Shown here piece by piece: positions 34,327-41,995 of a stretch of 64,000 bases of DNA. Position 1 is the first letter of the stretch; every line of letters begins with the position of its first letter. The translations under genes were made by a program, and so were the position numbers. The notes under the pieces are model-generated. The model was not told the DNA's origin, did no database searches, and saw only the letters and a program-made list of their open reading frames with translations. Origin of the DNA: Micromonospora matsumotoense (GTDB lineage Bacteria; Actinomycetota; Actinomycetes; Mycobacteriales; Micromonosporaceae); contig NZ_FMCU01000009.1 in assembly GCF_900091525.1 (NCBI RefSeq), positions 186,001-250,000 on the forward strand, given 5' to 3'.

Positions 34327-35733
34327 TCATTCCCAAAGTGGATCTTGAACTACTACTGGATCATGGCCAGGAACTAGCCTTACGTCTGAATCCGGAACAT
34401 TTCTATGGCTCAGTTCAAGCAGAAGCCGGACTGCGGCTTGCGCAAGTTCGTCAAGCGGAAAAGAGGCGTTAGTGTGGCCCATGGCTGTTCCGGTAACGAA
34501 ATCTGCTATTAGATTCCGCCCACCGGACATCGCTATTGCGGCTGCCTGCGCCACAGAGTCGCCACGATCTACTAGCTGACCGAAGTCGGGACTGTCGACG
34601 ACGTCAGCAGTGCCAACAGCTTGGATCGATATGGCGAAGTTGTCCTGCTGCACCTTAACGTCCGTCATGCGGACTCCCAACTGACGAACCCCATCAATCA
34701 GGGTAGTAACCGACACGCCGCGACGTTTCTCGTGCGGAGGTAAATCATTTGACCTAGCGGCGAAGTAGGCGATCCAGCCGTCACCGCGCAGTGCTAGACA
34801 GTCCCGATCTACGCCCCAATTCGCCCGTTGCCGCTCGGAGCCGGGCGCGCCGCTTTGGCCGAAAACACGCGCTCCACGAGCTAGCAATCGATCCAGGTTC
34901 GCTTCGACCAGGTGACCCAAATTCGGTCCCGACTCTTGCCCCAAAGCGACTACTTCTTCAAGTCGAACATTACGGCCGATTCTGCGCCAGAATTGCACAT
35001 CATCAGTTACCAAGGTTGCAAGAAGAAGGGAGAGATCCCTGCCCGTTAGCGAGCCTGTTAGGTTTCGATGGGATGGGAAGTTCTCCGCCGCCCCGCCTTG
35101 CCCCTCCCAGACCGCCCGGTAAAGACGGCTAAATCGGTTCGCCTGCTCGTCATCCAACATGCCTTCTGCCGCTGCGAGCGCCGACCTGATCGGCTCGGCC
35201 TCCAAATTCCCAGCAGCGGAGAAACCTGCGATGGCTGATTCGGTCGCGCCTCTTGCAGCCTGCTCATCAACTAGGCCCAGGCCGCCACGGATGACAGCGT
35301 TCGTGAGGACCGAAGTAATCGGGACGCGGGGGGACGCGAATTCCTCGATCGCATCGGGATCCGTGATCAGTGCCCGCGCCTCCTTCGCGGCCATCACCAA
35401 GCGCTCATGAGCGGACGAGTCCTGTTCGGACCCGGAGTCATCCAGCGTGAGCATAATCGGGTGGCTTGATGCGATGACCTTAAGGTCGGCTGCCAGCCAT
35501 TCTGGGTTTGGATTGGTGCGCAGAAAGACTAGCCGCTCGCGCTTCTCGTCTGGCCAGTTCAACACGAGGTCTGGCGCGAAGGTGTGGTTGAAGTACTCAG
35601 TCTTTCTGATGCGGGCAGACGGATCGCCGGCCCGCAGAAAATTACTAACACTAGTTTTTAAGGAGTCGATTCGTCGATCCGGCGTGTCGAACTCTAACGC
35701 ATGACGAAGTGCTGCGCTGAACTCGCCGCTCAT
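34327..35733 (-). CDS. Unrecognised 468-residue cargo protein, second gene of a pair
   Basis: I do not recognise this protein. It is soluble, with no membrane helix, P-loop or zinc cluster. Near the N-terminus, EYFNHTFAPDLVLNWPDEKRE followed by RLVFLRTNP resembles the strands of a nuclease-like core but without the catalytic Lys. The middle is helical (AIEEFASPRVPITSVLTNAV, then ATESAIAGFSAAGNLEAEPI), and the C-terminal half has TDDVQFWRRIGRNVRLEEVV, GDGWIAYFAARSND and RRGVSVTTLIDGVRQLGVRM. ATG 35733 overlaps the stop of the upstream nuclease-like gene (ATGA), so the two are made together. The base composition is lower in GC than the chromosome, typical of cargo. A defence role is inferred from context only. 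Confidence 0.75.
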   Translation of the reverse strand: MSGEFSAALRHALEFDTPDRRIDSLKTSVSNFLRAGDPSARIRKTEYFNHTFAPDLVLNWPDEKRERLVFLRTNPNPEWLAADLKVIASSHPIMLTLDDSGSEQDSSAHERLVMAAKEARALITDPDAIEEFASPRVPITSVLTNAVIRGGLGLVDEQAARGATESAIAGFSAAGNLEAEPIRSALAAAEGMLDDEQANRFSRLYRAVWEGQGGAAENFPSHRNLTGSLTGRDLSLLLATLVTDDVQFWRRIGRNVRLEEVVALGQESGPNLGHLVEANLDRLLARGARVFGQSGAPGSERQRANWGVDRDCLALRGDGWIAYFAARSNDLPPHEKRRGVSVTTLIDGVRQLGVRMTDVKVQQDNFAISIQAVGTADVVDSPDFGQLVDRGDSVAQAAAIAMSGGRNLIADFVTGTAMGHTNASFPLDELAQAAVRLLLELSHRNVPDSDVRLVPGHDPVVVQDPLWE

Positions 35734-36341
35734 TGGGACTCCTCCCCGATGCCCATGAACGCCATCACCCGCTGGTAGTGATCGCTCGTGATTACTAAAC
35801 CTTCTTGTTCTTCACAGAGAATCAACAGCCATAGGCGATTAGTCAACTCATACACGACTTGGGCCTCTATCTTTAGTTGCGCCTCCTCGGCCGAATTCGT
35901 TCCGAATACCCGGTAAATGTTGTCAGCGTGAAGAAGGTGCTTTTTGATCGATTCTGCACTTCGATGTTTATGCCAGTTTTGCGCTTGGAAGGGCGCCCAA
36001 GATAACCATAAAAGGTTGTCGCATCGATCTGGCTTCTCCTGAAAAGCCACGTAACATTCGGCGATGAACTTCCGGTACTCGGCAGCCGAGTCCATCTCGT
36101 AGCTATACGCCTTGACTTCCGCCATGAATGACTTCTCATGCAAATCGCCGCCCCGGAACTGACCTCCCAAATCAAAGCTGAACGGTTGGCCACCGTAGGG
36201 CCACTCGAAATGCAGCAGGTCCTTAAACACCTTGTCGGTGTTTGTGTAGATTGATGCAACACGGGTCGAGTAGTTCAGCCACCGCTTAGCTCTATCGACG
36301 CCAATGCTGCCGGTTTGCTGTCGCAGCTCGCCCGCCACCAT
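35730..36341 (-). CDS. PD-(D/E)xK nuclease-like protein, first gene of a pair
   Basis: A 203-residue protein. The helix TGSIGVDRAKRWLNYSTRVA is followed by FSFDLGGQFRGGD and, 17 residues after the Asp of FDLGG, by the strand FMAEVKAYS: an Asp plus ExK in the right spacing for a PD-(D/E)xK nuclease. The C-terminal half is helical with several Trp (LLWLSWAPFQAQNWHKH) and ends with LTNRLWLLILCEEQEGLVIT. ATG 36341 was chosen because a good promoter ends six bases upstream; an earlier in-frame start at 36416 would precede the promoter. It is coupled to the 468-residue gene. The pair matches no system I can name. Confidence 0.75.
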   Translation of the reverse strand: MVAGELRQQTGSIGVDRAKRWLNYSTRVASIYTNTDKVFKDLLHFEWPYGGQPFSFDLGGQFRGGDLHEKSFMAEVKAYSYEMDSAAEYRKFIAECYVAFQEKPDRCDNLLWLSWAPFQAQNWHKHRSAESIKKHLLHADNIYRVFGTNSAEEAQLKIEAQVVYELTNRLWLLILCEEQEGLVITSDHYQRVMAFMGIGEESQ

Positions 36342-36347
36342 CACAGG

Positions 36348-36375
36348 ATCATATGCCAGCCCACACACACAGCAA
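36348..36375 (-). promoter_or_regulatory. Promoter of the unrecognised two-gene operon
   Basis: On the minus strand TTGCTG (36375-36370), 16 bases, TATGAT (36353-36348), then six bases to ATG 36341: a near-consensus -10 and a leaderless layout. Confidence 0.6.
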
Positions 36376-36557
36376 CAGGGCTGAAGATCCAACTGGACTC
36401 CGGAGGCTGACGGCAACGCTTGCTTGCCGCTCGCTAGCCCGCTTCAAGCCTGCAAGCAGGGATGCTGCGCCTCGCAGGCCCATGGCGGAAGCGCCGCGCC
36501 GAGTCCTTGCGAACAGGCGGCTATAATGGCTGGCAGGTCAATGGGCTGAGACCAGGG

Positions 36558-36740
36558 TTGGTCCTGGTTCCAGTGCTGCTCTTCATGATGGCTGCCTTCA
36601 TCCTCACTCTGATCTCGACCGCAGTTTTGGCGGAAACGGACGGGGAAGGCAAGGTGATCCCAGTGAAGTTGATCGTTGGCTCTGCTACGTGTGTCCTCGG
36701 TGGTCTTGCTACCAACCTGGCGGCATCAGCACTGGTCTGA
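36558..36740 (+). CDS. Small two-helix membrane protein in the cargo region
   Basis: About 60 residues with two hydrophobic helices, LVLVPVLLFMMAAFILTLIS and LIVGSATCVLGGLATNLAAS, joined by a short charged loop (AETDGEGKVIPVK). A consensus -10 TATAAT lies at 36522-36527. The start is unsure: TTG 36558 fits the promoter, ATG 36582 is an alternative, and ATG 36462 in the same frame would precede the promoter. It is read away from the nuclease-like operon and lies between the two defence-like modules. No family recognised. Confidence 0.45.
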   Translation: MVLVPVLLFMMAAFILTLISTAVLAETDGEGKVIPVKLIVGSATCVLGGLATNLAASALV

Positions 36741-37316
36741 GCCCATCGATCCTCGCCACAGTGAAGGTGTCCGGGGTACACAGGGGGCACAAGGCACCGT
36801 CAAACGTCGTCAAGCAACGACCAACGATGGCAGCCTAAGGAGCCGTGCCAGCAGGGGCCAAACACCGGTCCTGCTGGTGGCGGGCTAGCAGCTCTAAGCT
36901 CCGCTTCGAGGTCTAACTGTTGCGCCAGCGGTCGCCTACGGCAGTGCGTGGACATCGACCCACCGGCCTCCGGGAACGTCGATTTCAAACCGGCTCCACT
37001 CCCAGCGGGCGTGGCAGACGCCGTCAAGCCGGCCCGACGACCCAACCGTGAGGTCGTGTCTGGACCGCTCCATAGCCTACATTGAACCAGAACCCCGCAC
37101 GATGGATGACTATGCCCAGGCAGACCCACAGGCTGTCGGAGGTCGATCGAGCGCGACAGGCAGCGGCAACCAGCTGGTGGCAGGTGAAATGCTGCGGCTG
37201 CGGCGACGACCAGGCCAACCGGGGTCGCCTTACCTGTAGCTGGTGGACTGATGGCGGAAGGCGGCTTGGATAAGCGCAACAGTGACAACCGGCCTGCTCT
37301 GCTACTGGACCCTTCC
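36741..37316. other. Stretch with one doubtful small gene
   Basis: Nothing is certain here. A possible plus-strand gene at 37106-37273 (ATG 37106 or 37112) would encode about 55 residues with a zinc-like cluster (VKCCGCGDDQANRGRLTC); it has no clear promoter or Shine-Dalgarno, and a second frame from 37103 is equally open. I leave it undecided. Confidence 0.3.
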
Positions 37317-37937
37317 TTAGCGAGCCTGCTTACGGCCGAAACCTAGCGACTCCAACACGAGCCAGATTCCAGTAGAAGGATTCGCGGGTGGCGCGTCCAG
37401 AAGCTTGGCTCGGGCTACAGCATCTGCAATACCCGGTTCGAACTCCGAAAAATCAAGCACAGACTTATCCCATTCTCGGCCTAGGATCTTGCTAAGGCGT
37501 TCGCATGCCTTGTCAGCGTTCTCAAGGAACGCGTTATGGCTTGCCTTGTGGAGGATGAGCCATACTTCGAAGCAGGGATTACTCCAAGCGATCCCGACTC
37601 CCTTCCGCTGAGCCTCTATCTCAGCTTCGCCCACGTTGTATGAGTCGATGTCGCAAACCGCCCACGCGTGATCGAAATCGTTCTCGCTCCTTCGTCTGGC
37701 AGCATCACGGATGACATCTACAGGCGACCCGTTAGTAAAAACGACAACTACGCGCCCCACATGAACCCATGGTAGGTCCTTGAGCGCACCAAAGTATTTT
37801 CGCTCCGTTGATTTGCCATTGGTGTCTACCAGGACCGCGATGCGCTGCTCTCTCCGCGCTGGTTGCCTGCGGAGGTCAGTTTCTCGACCGGACCCTACCT
37901 GCACTCCGCGTCTTGTCTCTCTGTTACTCCTCCCCAT
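37317..37937 (-). CDS. RloB-family protein (AbiLii-like), defence pair
   Basis: A 206-residue RloB-domain protein, a TOPRIM-related putative nuclease. The first motif is DTNGKSTERKYF (38-49), where most relatives read EG-x-x-TE-x-x-YF, so the usual first Glu is Asn here. The acidic pair is in AVCDIDSYN (D96, D98), and SNPCFEVWLILHK (119-131) is the family hallmark. ATG 37937 lies inside the last codons of the ATPase gene (14-base overlap), so the two proteins are made together. An ATPase followed by RloB is the arrangement of the lactococcal AbiL abortive-infection system. Confidence 0.85.
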   Translation of the reverse strand: MGRSNRETRRGVQVGSGRETDLRRQPARREQRIAVLVDTNGKSTERKYFGALKDLPWVHVGRVVVVFTNGSPVDVIRDAARRRSENDFDHAWAVCDIDSYNVGEAEIEAQRKGVGIAWSNPCFEVWLILHKASHNAFLENADKACERLSKILGREWDKSVLDFSEFEPGIADAVARAKLLDAPPANPSTGIWLVLESLGFGRKQAR

Positions 37938-39234
37938 CGCCCTCAGTAGCCTCTCGTGTCGCCAACGCCCGCTCAAAAAGGTACGTAGAGATGTCTGGTA
38001 CGCCGCCGTAGTTGCCGTTCAGGTATCGCCTTTGCCGATTCTCGCCCTCACGACGTGGCTTGAAGTCGGTCAGAGGATAGACAGAGGAAGTGCCGTCCTT
38101 CGCCTTCTCGGTGAACCAAATCTCGTCTCGGCTTAGCACCTCCTCGGTGTCGAACGTGCCCAGCAGGGTAGCATCATGGCTCGTGAAAATCAGCTGACTA
38201 TGAGCCGGATTAGTGACCGGGCTTTGGAAAAGCCCAATTAGCTTTGCTGTAAGCATAGGGTGAAGGCTGGCATCTATTTCGTCCACCGCCAGCACGCCGC
38301 CCCTATTCAGAACCCATGAGGCGTCGATCGCCAAGTCGAGAAGCTGTTGAGTGCCCGTCGACTCGTCCTGGTAGCCAAGAATGGCGAGGCCAGTGGGACC
38401 CCTGTGCGTGAAGAGCAGGCGCTTGCGAGGGCGTGCGGGTGTCGTTACGGGACTGTCTGCATCTACGTCATCGAGTTCAAACAGTTCCTGGGGTGGATCG
38501 CTATGCACCGTGACGTCAACAATGCCGACGTCCGCTGCGCGTAGAAGGTCAACGATGGCGGCACGGTCATCGCCCAAGTCAGACCAGACTGCACCGAGGT
38601 TTCTTGGCCGCAATCCGGGTCGTGACCTTATCCGGGTCCGAAAGAACCATCTGTAGACATCGTGCAGCGGTTGAGGCTCGTCTCGATCTGCGCCCTCTGC
38701 GCGACGATTGAACCTGGCTATCGTCGAAAGAAAGAGGGCGGTTGGGGCTGTAATGGCGGCAACTCGCTCAAGGTCGTTTCTCTTGCTTTCCTCTCCCCAG
38801 GTGAAGTTGTCGCCTTCGCGTTCGAAGACCCGCCTCTTCTTCTTGAGTGGATAGTGGAATAGCCACTCTTCGACTACGCGGTCGTCGTCAACCGTGAACC
38901 CGTATGTGTGCCGGACTCCATTGAGATGAAGGTCCACAGTGTAGCGAGATGGCGTCTCGGCTACCGCTGGATCCAGCCGAAAGGGCTCTCGGTTTGGGGA
39001 GATGCCGAGGCCAGGCTCCACTGCTCGGTCGGAATAAATGGCCATTCTTCGCATGTAGGACAAGGCGTGTAGCAGGTTCGACTTGCCAGAAGCATTTCCA
39101 CCGAAGATACCCACAACCCGGACGGATAGCCTTGAATCGGGCGATTCGCCGGCGGGTGCATAGACTGGCGTGAAGTTGAGTTGCTGTTCATCGGCGAAGG
39201 ACCGGTGGTTGGCGAAGCGGAAACTTAGCAGCAT
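37924..39234 (-). CDS. AAA15/OLD-like ATPase (RloA/AbiLi-like), defence pair
   Basis: A 436-residue ABC-type AAA ATPase. Walker A IFGGNASGKSN (43-53), signature-like DESTGTQQLLDLA, Walker B GGVLAVDEIDASLHP and the switch His in FTSHDATLL are all intact. The middle helical part (VYRWFFRTRIRSRPGL) is the coiled-coil/dimer region of the family. GGAAGGGGGG precedes ATG 39234. With the RloB protein it forms a two-gene anti-phage module (RloAB/AbiL type): the ATPase is expected to sense infection and the RloB partner to act as effector. Confidence 0.88.
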   Translation of the reverse strand: MLLSFRFANHRSFADEQQLNFTPVYAPAGESPDSRLSVRVVGIFGGNASGKSNLLHALSYMRRMAIYSDRAVEPGLGISPNREPFRLDPAVAETPSRYTVDLHLNGVRHTYGFTVDDDRVVEEWLFHYPLKKKRRVFEREGDNFTWGEESKRNDLERVAAITAPTALFLSTIARFNRRAEGADRDEPQPLHDVYRWFFRTRIRSRPGLRPRNLGAVWSDLGDDRAAIVDLLRAADVGIVDVTVHSDPPQELFELDDVDADSPVTTPARPRKRLLFTHRGPTGLAILGYQDESTGTQQLLDLAIDASWVLNRGGVLAVDEIDASLHPMLTAKLIGLFQSPVTNPAHSQLIFTSHDATLLGTFDTEEVLSRDEIWFTEKAKDGTSSVYPLTDFKPRREGENRQRRYLNGNYGGVPDISTYLFERALATREATEGDGEE

Positions 39235-39692
39235 GTGACCTGTCCCCCCCTTCCTGTAGGGGCCTAGTGCCCTTCTGTGCGAGTTAACCACGCAGAAGAG
39301 GGCTTGGACACGTTACTAGCAAGATCTTTATCTTACTCTGCCCGTTGAGCACTCAAGCGAGCCAGGTCATCGTTCAACCGCCCCTCTGGCGACGGCGTCG
39401 CCGGGAAGGCGGTCGACAGCAACGCCGCCAGACACAGGCATATCAGACAGCTTGGAGACGGACGCAACTCCGAGCTGTCGGCCGTTGTCAGGCATGGGCG
39501 GACCTGTTGCATAGAGCTTGTAAACGAGGCGTCGGTCAGCGAGAAAGCAGCAGAAGCTCTGATCGGGGTCGGTGCCGAACGTCGACCGACGGCAACCCGC
39601 ACCCCTGCTCCCCGACACGTGCCGCTACCACTCCGCAGCCGCCGACAATCGGTCCGCATCCCCCCGGCGGTGTTCCCCAGAGTTCCGGAGGG
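39235..39692. other. Gap between defence ATPase and GntR gene, no gene recognised
   Basis: About 460 bases. Minus-strand open frames at 39333-39659 and 39367-39618 exist but lack motifs, Shine-Dalgarno sequences and promoters. The less GC-rich part 39280-39350 probably contains the promoter of the ATPase-RloB operon. Confidence 0.35.
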
Positions 39693-40094
39693 TCAGCGAC
39701 CCACACGGATGCGGTCGGCGGCGTACAGCTCGCGGGAGCCGTCGGCGCGGAAGATCACGATGACCGGGATGCCCTCGCCCATCTCCAGTTCCCGTCGCTC
39801 GGCAGGGGTAGGCATCCGGGCGGTAGCGGTGTCGCCCTTGAGGAGAGTCACCGTTTCGGTCGGCTCGATAGCGCGGACGAACGTGCCGCGTGGCGGTTCC
39901 ACGATGACGAGCCCTTCCGACCGGAGCAGCGCTACCGCTTGTCGGACGCTCGTGCGACTCAGCCCGTACTCCTGAGCCAACCGCAGCTCGCTGGGCAGTG
40001 AGGCCCCGGGCGCGAGGGCACCAGAGGTGATCCGGTCTCGCAGGAGGTCTGCGAGCTGCCGGAACACGGCGCGATCCGCACTCGGGTCGATCAC
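39693..40094 (-). CDS. GntR-family regulator (KorSA-like position)
   Basis: A 133-residue GntR-type regulator: FRQLADLLRDRITSGALAPGASLPSE is the winged-helix start, then LAQEYGLSRTSVRQAVALLRSEGLVIVEPPRGTFV. The ligand domain is short or missing: only about 60 residues follow the DNA-binding domain. In pSAM2 the GntR repressor KorSA keeps the element silent; this gene stands at the equivalent end of the element and is divergent from two small genes whose promoter it could control (inference). GTG 40094 has no clear Shine-Dalgarno. Confidence 0.85.
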   Translation of the reverse strand: MIDPSADRAVFRQLADLLRDRITSGALAPGASLPSELRLAQEYGLSRTSVRQAVALLRSEGLVIVEPPRGTFVRAIEPTETVTLLKGDTATARMPTPAERRELEMGEGIPVIVIFRADGSRELYAADRIRVGR

Positions 40095-40131
40095 GAAAGT
40101 GACGCTACGTGTCCAACAGTTCTACATCTTA

Positions 40132-40160
40132 TTGTATCTACAGTCCTACGTCGTTACGGT
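40132..40160 (+). promoter_or_regulatory. Promoter of the two small right-end genes
   Basis: TTGTAT (40132-40137), 17 bases, TACGGT (40155-40160). It lies in the 139-base divergent gap beside the GntR gene, with repeated TCTACA units (40120-40140) that could be operator half sites. Confidence 0.55.
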
Positions 40161-40233
40161 GATATGAGCCGTGGCGTTGACCCCAGAGGCCGGCCCGGCA
40201 CCCCGACCACCAGGACAACCGAAGGGAGAACCA

Positions 40234-40467
40234 GTGCCTCACGTCTCGTACGAGGAGTACCTGACAGCCGTCGCGCTCACCCTGTCGAGACGACACCGAC
40301 CGGTCTGGTCCTGGAAGCGATGGCGGACGGTCTGCCGATGCGGTAGCGAGCTGCCCTGCCACGCCACACACCGGATTCCGATCAGCCGAGACCACTGGCC
40401 CTCTGAACACAGCCAGGCCGAGGCCCCACCATCCGATCAACCGGCCACCCGGGAGACACCGCGATGA
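40234..40467 (+). CDS. Small Cys/His-containing protein of the element
   Basis: A 77-residue protein beginning PHVSYEEYLTAVALTL with RWRTVCRCGSELPCHATHRIP, a possible zinc site (CRC, PCH, TH). AAGGGAGA precedes GTG 40234. The last four bases overlap the next start (ATGA). Such pairs of small proteins beside a GntR gene recur in actinomycete integrative elements; the role is unknown. Confidence 0.65.
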   Translation: MPHVSYEEYLTAVALTLSRRHRPVWSWKRWRTVCRCGSELPCHATHRIPISRDHWPSEHSQAEAPPSDQPATRETPR

Positions 40468-40682
40468 CCACACACCTACCGCTCACCCCGGACTGGACCT
40501 GTGGCGGCTGCAATACCGAATGGCCCTGTCACACCCGTCGTCAGGAGTTACGAGCGGAGTACGACCGCGCCCCGGTGTCGCTGGCCCTCTACCTGGCCGC
40601 CCAGTTCGTCGACGCCGCCCAGGACCTGACCCATGTCCCCGCAGGCAACCTGCACTACCGATTCCTTGGCTGGATGCGATGA
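40464..40682 (+). CDS. Second small Cys-containing protein of the element
   Basis: A 72-residue protein with DWTCGGCNTEWPCHTRRQEL (CGGC and PCH, a likely zinc knuckle similar to the preceding protein's) and a helical C-terminus (SLALYLAAQFVDAAQDL, NLHYRFLGWMR). GGGAGA precedes ATG 40464, which overlaps the previous stop. The shared Cys pattern suggests both arose from one family. Function unknown. Confidence 0.7.
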   Translation: MTTHLPLTPDWTCGGCNTEWPCHTRRQELRAEYDRAPVSLALYLAAQFVDAAQDLTHVPAGNLHYRFLGWMR

Positions 40683-40727
40683 GCATCCTCCGACTCGGTG
40701 GAGACAGCTCCTCGTCTGGCACCAGCA

Positions 40728-40748
40728 GTACAGCAGCGAAGTACAGCA
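40728..40748. promoter_or_regulatory. Right arm-type site
   Basis: Partner of 30266-30286 (20 of 21 bases identical, two GTACAGCA units), 84 bases inside the right core repeat. Confidence 0.55.
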
Positions 40749-40832
40749 ACCGTGCCAGCCTCACCCGACCTGGAGGTGCCCCAGCAGGCCACTTGACCTC
40801 GCATCGAGCCCGATCCGACCGGCTCGCCGCCA

Positions 40833-40881
40833 GTTCGGGACGAAGAGGTCGTCGGTTCGAATCCGGCCACCCCGACAGAGG
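40833..40881. repeat. attR, 49-bp attachment repeat with 3' half of tRNA-Pro
   Basis: Identical to 30173-30221. The sequence before it does not continue the tRNA, so this is only the displaced 3' half, not a second tRNA gene. Confidence 0.9.
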
Positions 40882-40883
40882 CA

Positions 40884-40916
40884 AGAGGGCACGTCCGATC
40901 ACCGGATGTGCCCTCT
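40884..40916 (+). terminator. Original chromosomal tRNA terminator beside attR
   Basis: AGAGGGCAC at 40884-40892 pairs with GTGCCCTCT at 40908-40916, extended by four more pairs including one G-T. It was separated from its tRNA by the integration. Confidence 0.65.
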
Positions 40917-41313
40917 GGTGTTTCCGGACCACGGTCGGTCGGGTCAGCCATGGGCTTGCACCAAGAGGCAGACAACCCGCGACGACGATGCGGACAAGGC
41001 AGGAGAACCCCGCACAGCACAGCAGGCCGAAGCTGGCGTAGTTCCCGAACTTCACCAGCCGTTCGTAGGCGCGACGGCCTCGATCGGGCCGCTGACCGTC
41101 GACCCGGGCCCCCGGGTGCTGCGAGACACCTGCCACCTGCCCGGGCGGTATGCCTGCCGGGCATAAACATGACGGATGGGCATACGTGTTCTCAGCGAAG
41201 GTGTCCCGGCCCAGGTGACTCACCGTGCGGAGCCACCACCGGCCGAGGAACAACGCCCGGCCGCAACGACGGCGAGGAACCGTACAGTGAGGGTCGGCAC
41301 CGGGAGGAGCGCC
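40917..41313. other. Gap after the element, no gene recognised
   Basis: About 400 bases with open frames on both strands but no motif, Shine-Dalgarno or promoter I trust. It could hold remains of older insertions at the same tRNA. Confidence 0.35.
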
Positions 41314-41991
41314 ATGCCCACTGTCGACCCCGTCGTGCTCACCCTGCCGTTCCACGGCACCTGGCTGGTCCAGAACAGCCCCGCCCGGCGGGTGCCCAGC
41401 CACGGCACCGACCTCTTCGCCACCACGTACGCGATGGATTTCGTGGCGGTGCGGGGGCGGCGGACGGCGACCGTGCGTGACTGGCGCACGGTGCTGGCGA
41501 CCGAGCCGCCGCAGCGGTTCCTCGCCTTCGGGCGGCCCGTCCTCGCCCCCGCCGCCGGCCGGGTGGTGTCGGTGCACGACGGCGAGGTGGACCACGAGGC
41601 CCGTCGGTCGCCGTTCACGCTGCTGTCCTACGCCCTGACCCAGGCGGCCCGGGTCCGCCGGGGCGCGGGCGCCGTCGCCGGCAACCACGTGATCATCGAG
41701 CTGGCGGACCGCCGAGGGTACGTCCTCCTGGCTCACCTGCGCGCCGGGTCGATCCGGGTGGCCGTGGGCGAGGCGGTCGGTGTCGGGCAGGACCTGGGCG
41801 ACTGCGGCAACTCGGGCAACTCCACCCAGCCGCACCTGCACCTACAGGTGATGGACGCCGCCGACCCGTACGCCGCGCGGGGCGTGCCGATGTCCTTCCG
41901 GCATTACCGGGTGTGGCAGCGGTCCGGCGGCCCGCCGGTCGACGTCGCCGGGGGACTCCCGGGCGAGGCGGAGGTGGTCGAACCGCAGTGA
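41314..41991 (+). CDS. M23 (LytM)-like peptidase domain protein
   Basis: A 225-residue protein with the M23 pattern: SHGTDLFATTYAMDFVA supplies the first His and the Asp, APAAGRVVSVHDG is the usual strand pair, and GNSGNSTQPHLHLQVMD carries the closing HxH. Such enzymes cut peptide cross-links in peptidoglycan, but no signal peptide or membrane segment is visible, so either it is not exported by Sec or it acts on another substrate. GGGAGGAG precedes ATG 41314; earlier in-frame starts give only a low-complexity extension. Confidence 0.8.
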   Translation: MPTVDPVVLTLPFHGTWLVQNSPARRVPSHGTDLFATTYAMDFVAVRGRRTATVRDWRTVLATEPPQRFLAFGRPVLAPAAGRVVSVHDGEVDHEARRSPFTLLSYALTQAARVRRGAGAVAGNHVIIELADRRGYVLLAHLRAGSIRVAVGEAVGVGQDLGDCGNSGNSTQPHLHLQVMDAADPYAARGVPMSFRHYRVWQRSGGPPVDVAGGLPGEAEVVEPQ

Positions 41992-41995
41992 CACC

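Noticed and set aside
37048..37239. Plus-strand small frame starting near 37048 or 37103
   Set aside because: It competes with another frame at the same place and neither has expression signals.
39333..39659. Small minus-strand gene between GntR and the defence ATPase
   Set aside because: No Shine-Dalgarno, promoter or recognisable motif, and overlapping open frames of equal quality exist.
40833..40906. Second tRNA-Pro gene
   Set aside because: Only the 3' half from the anticodon loop is present; the upstream sequence cannot form the acceptor and D stems.
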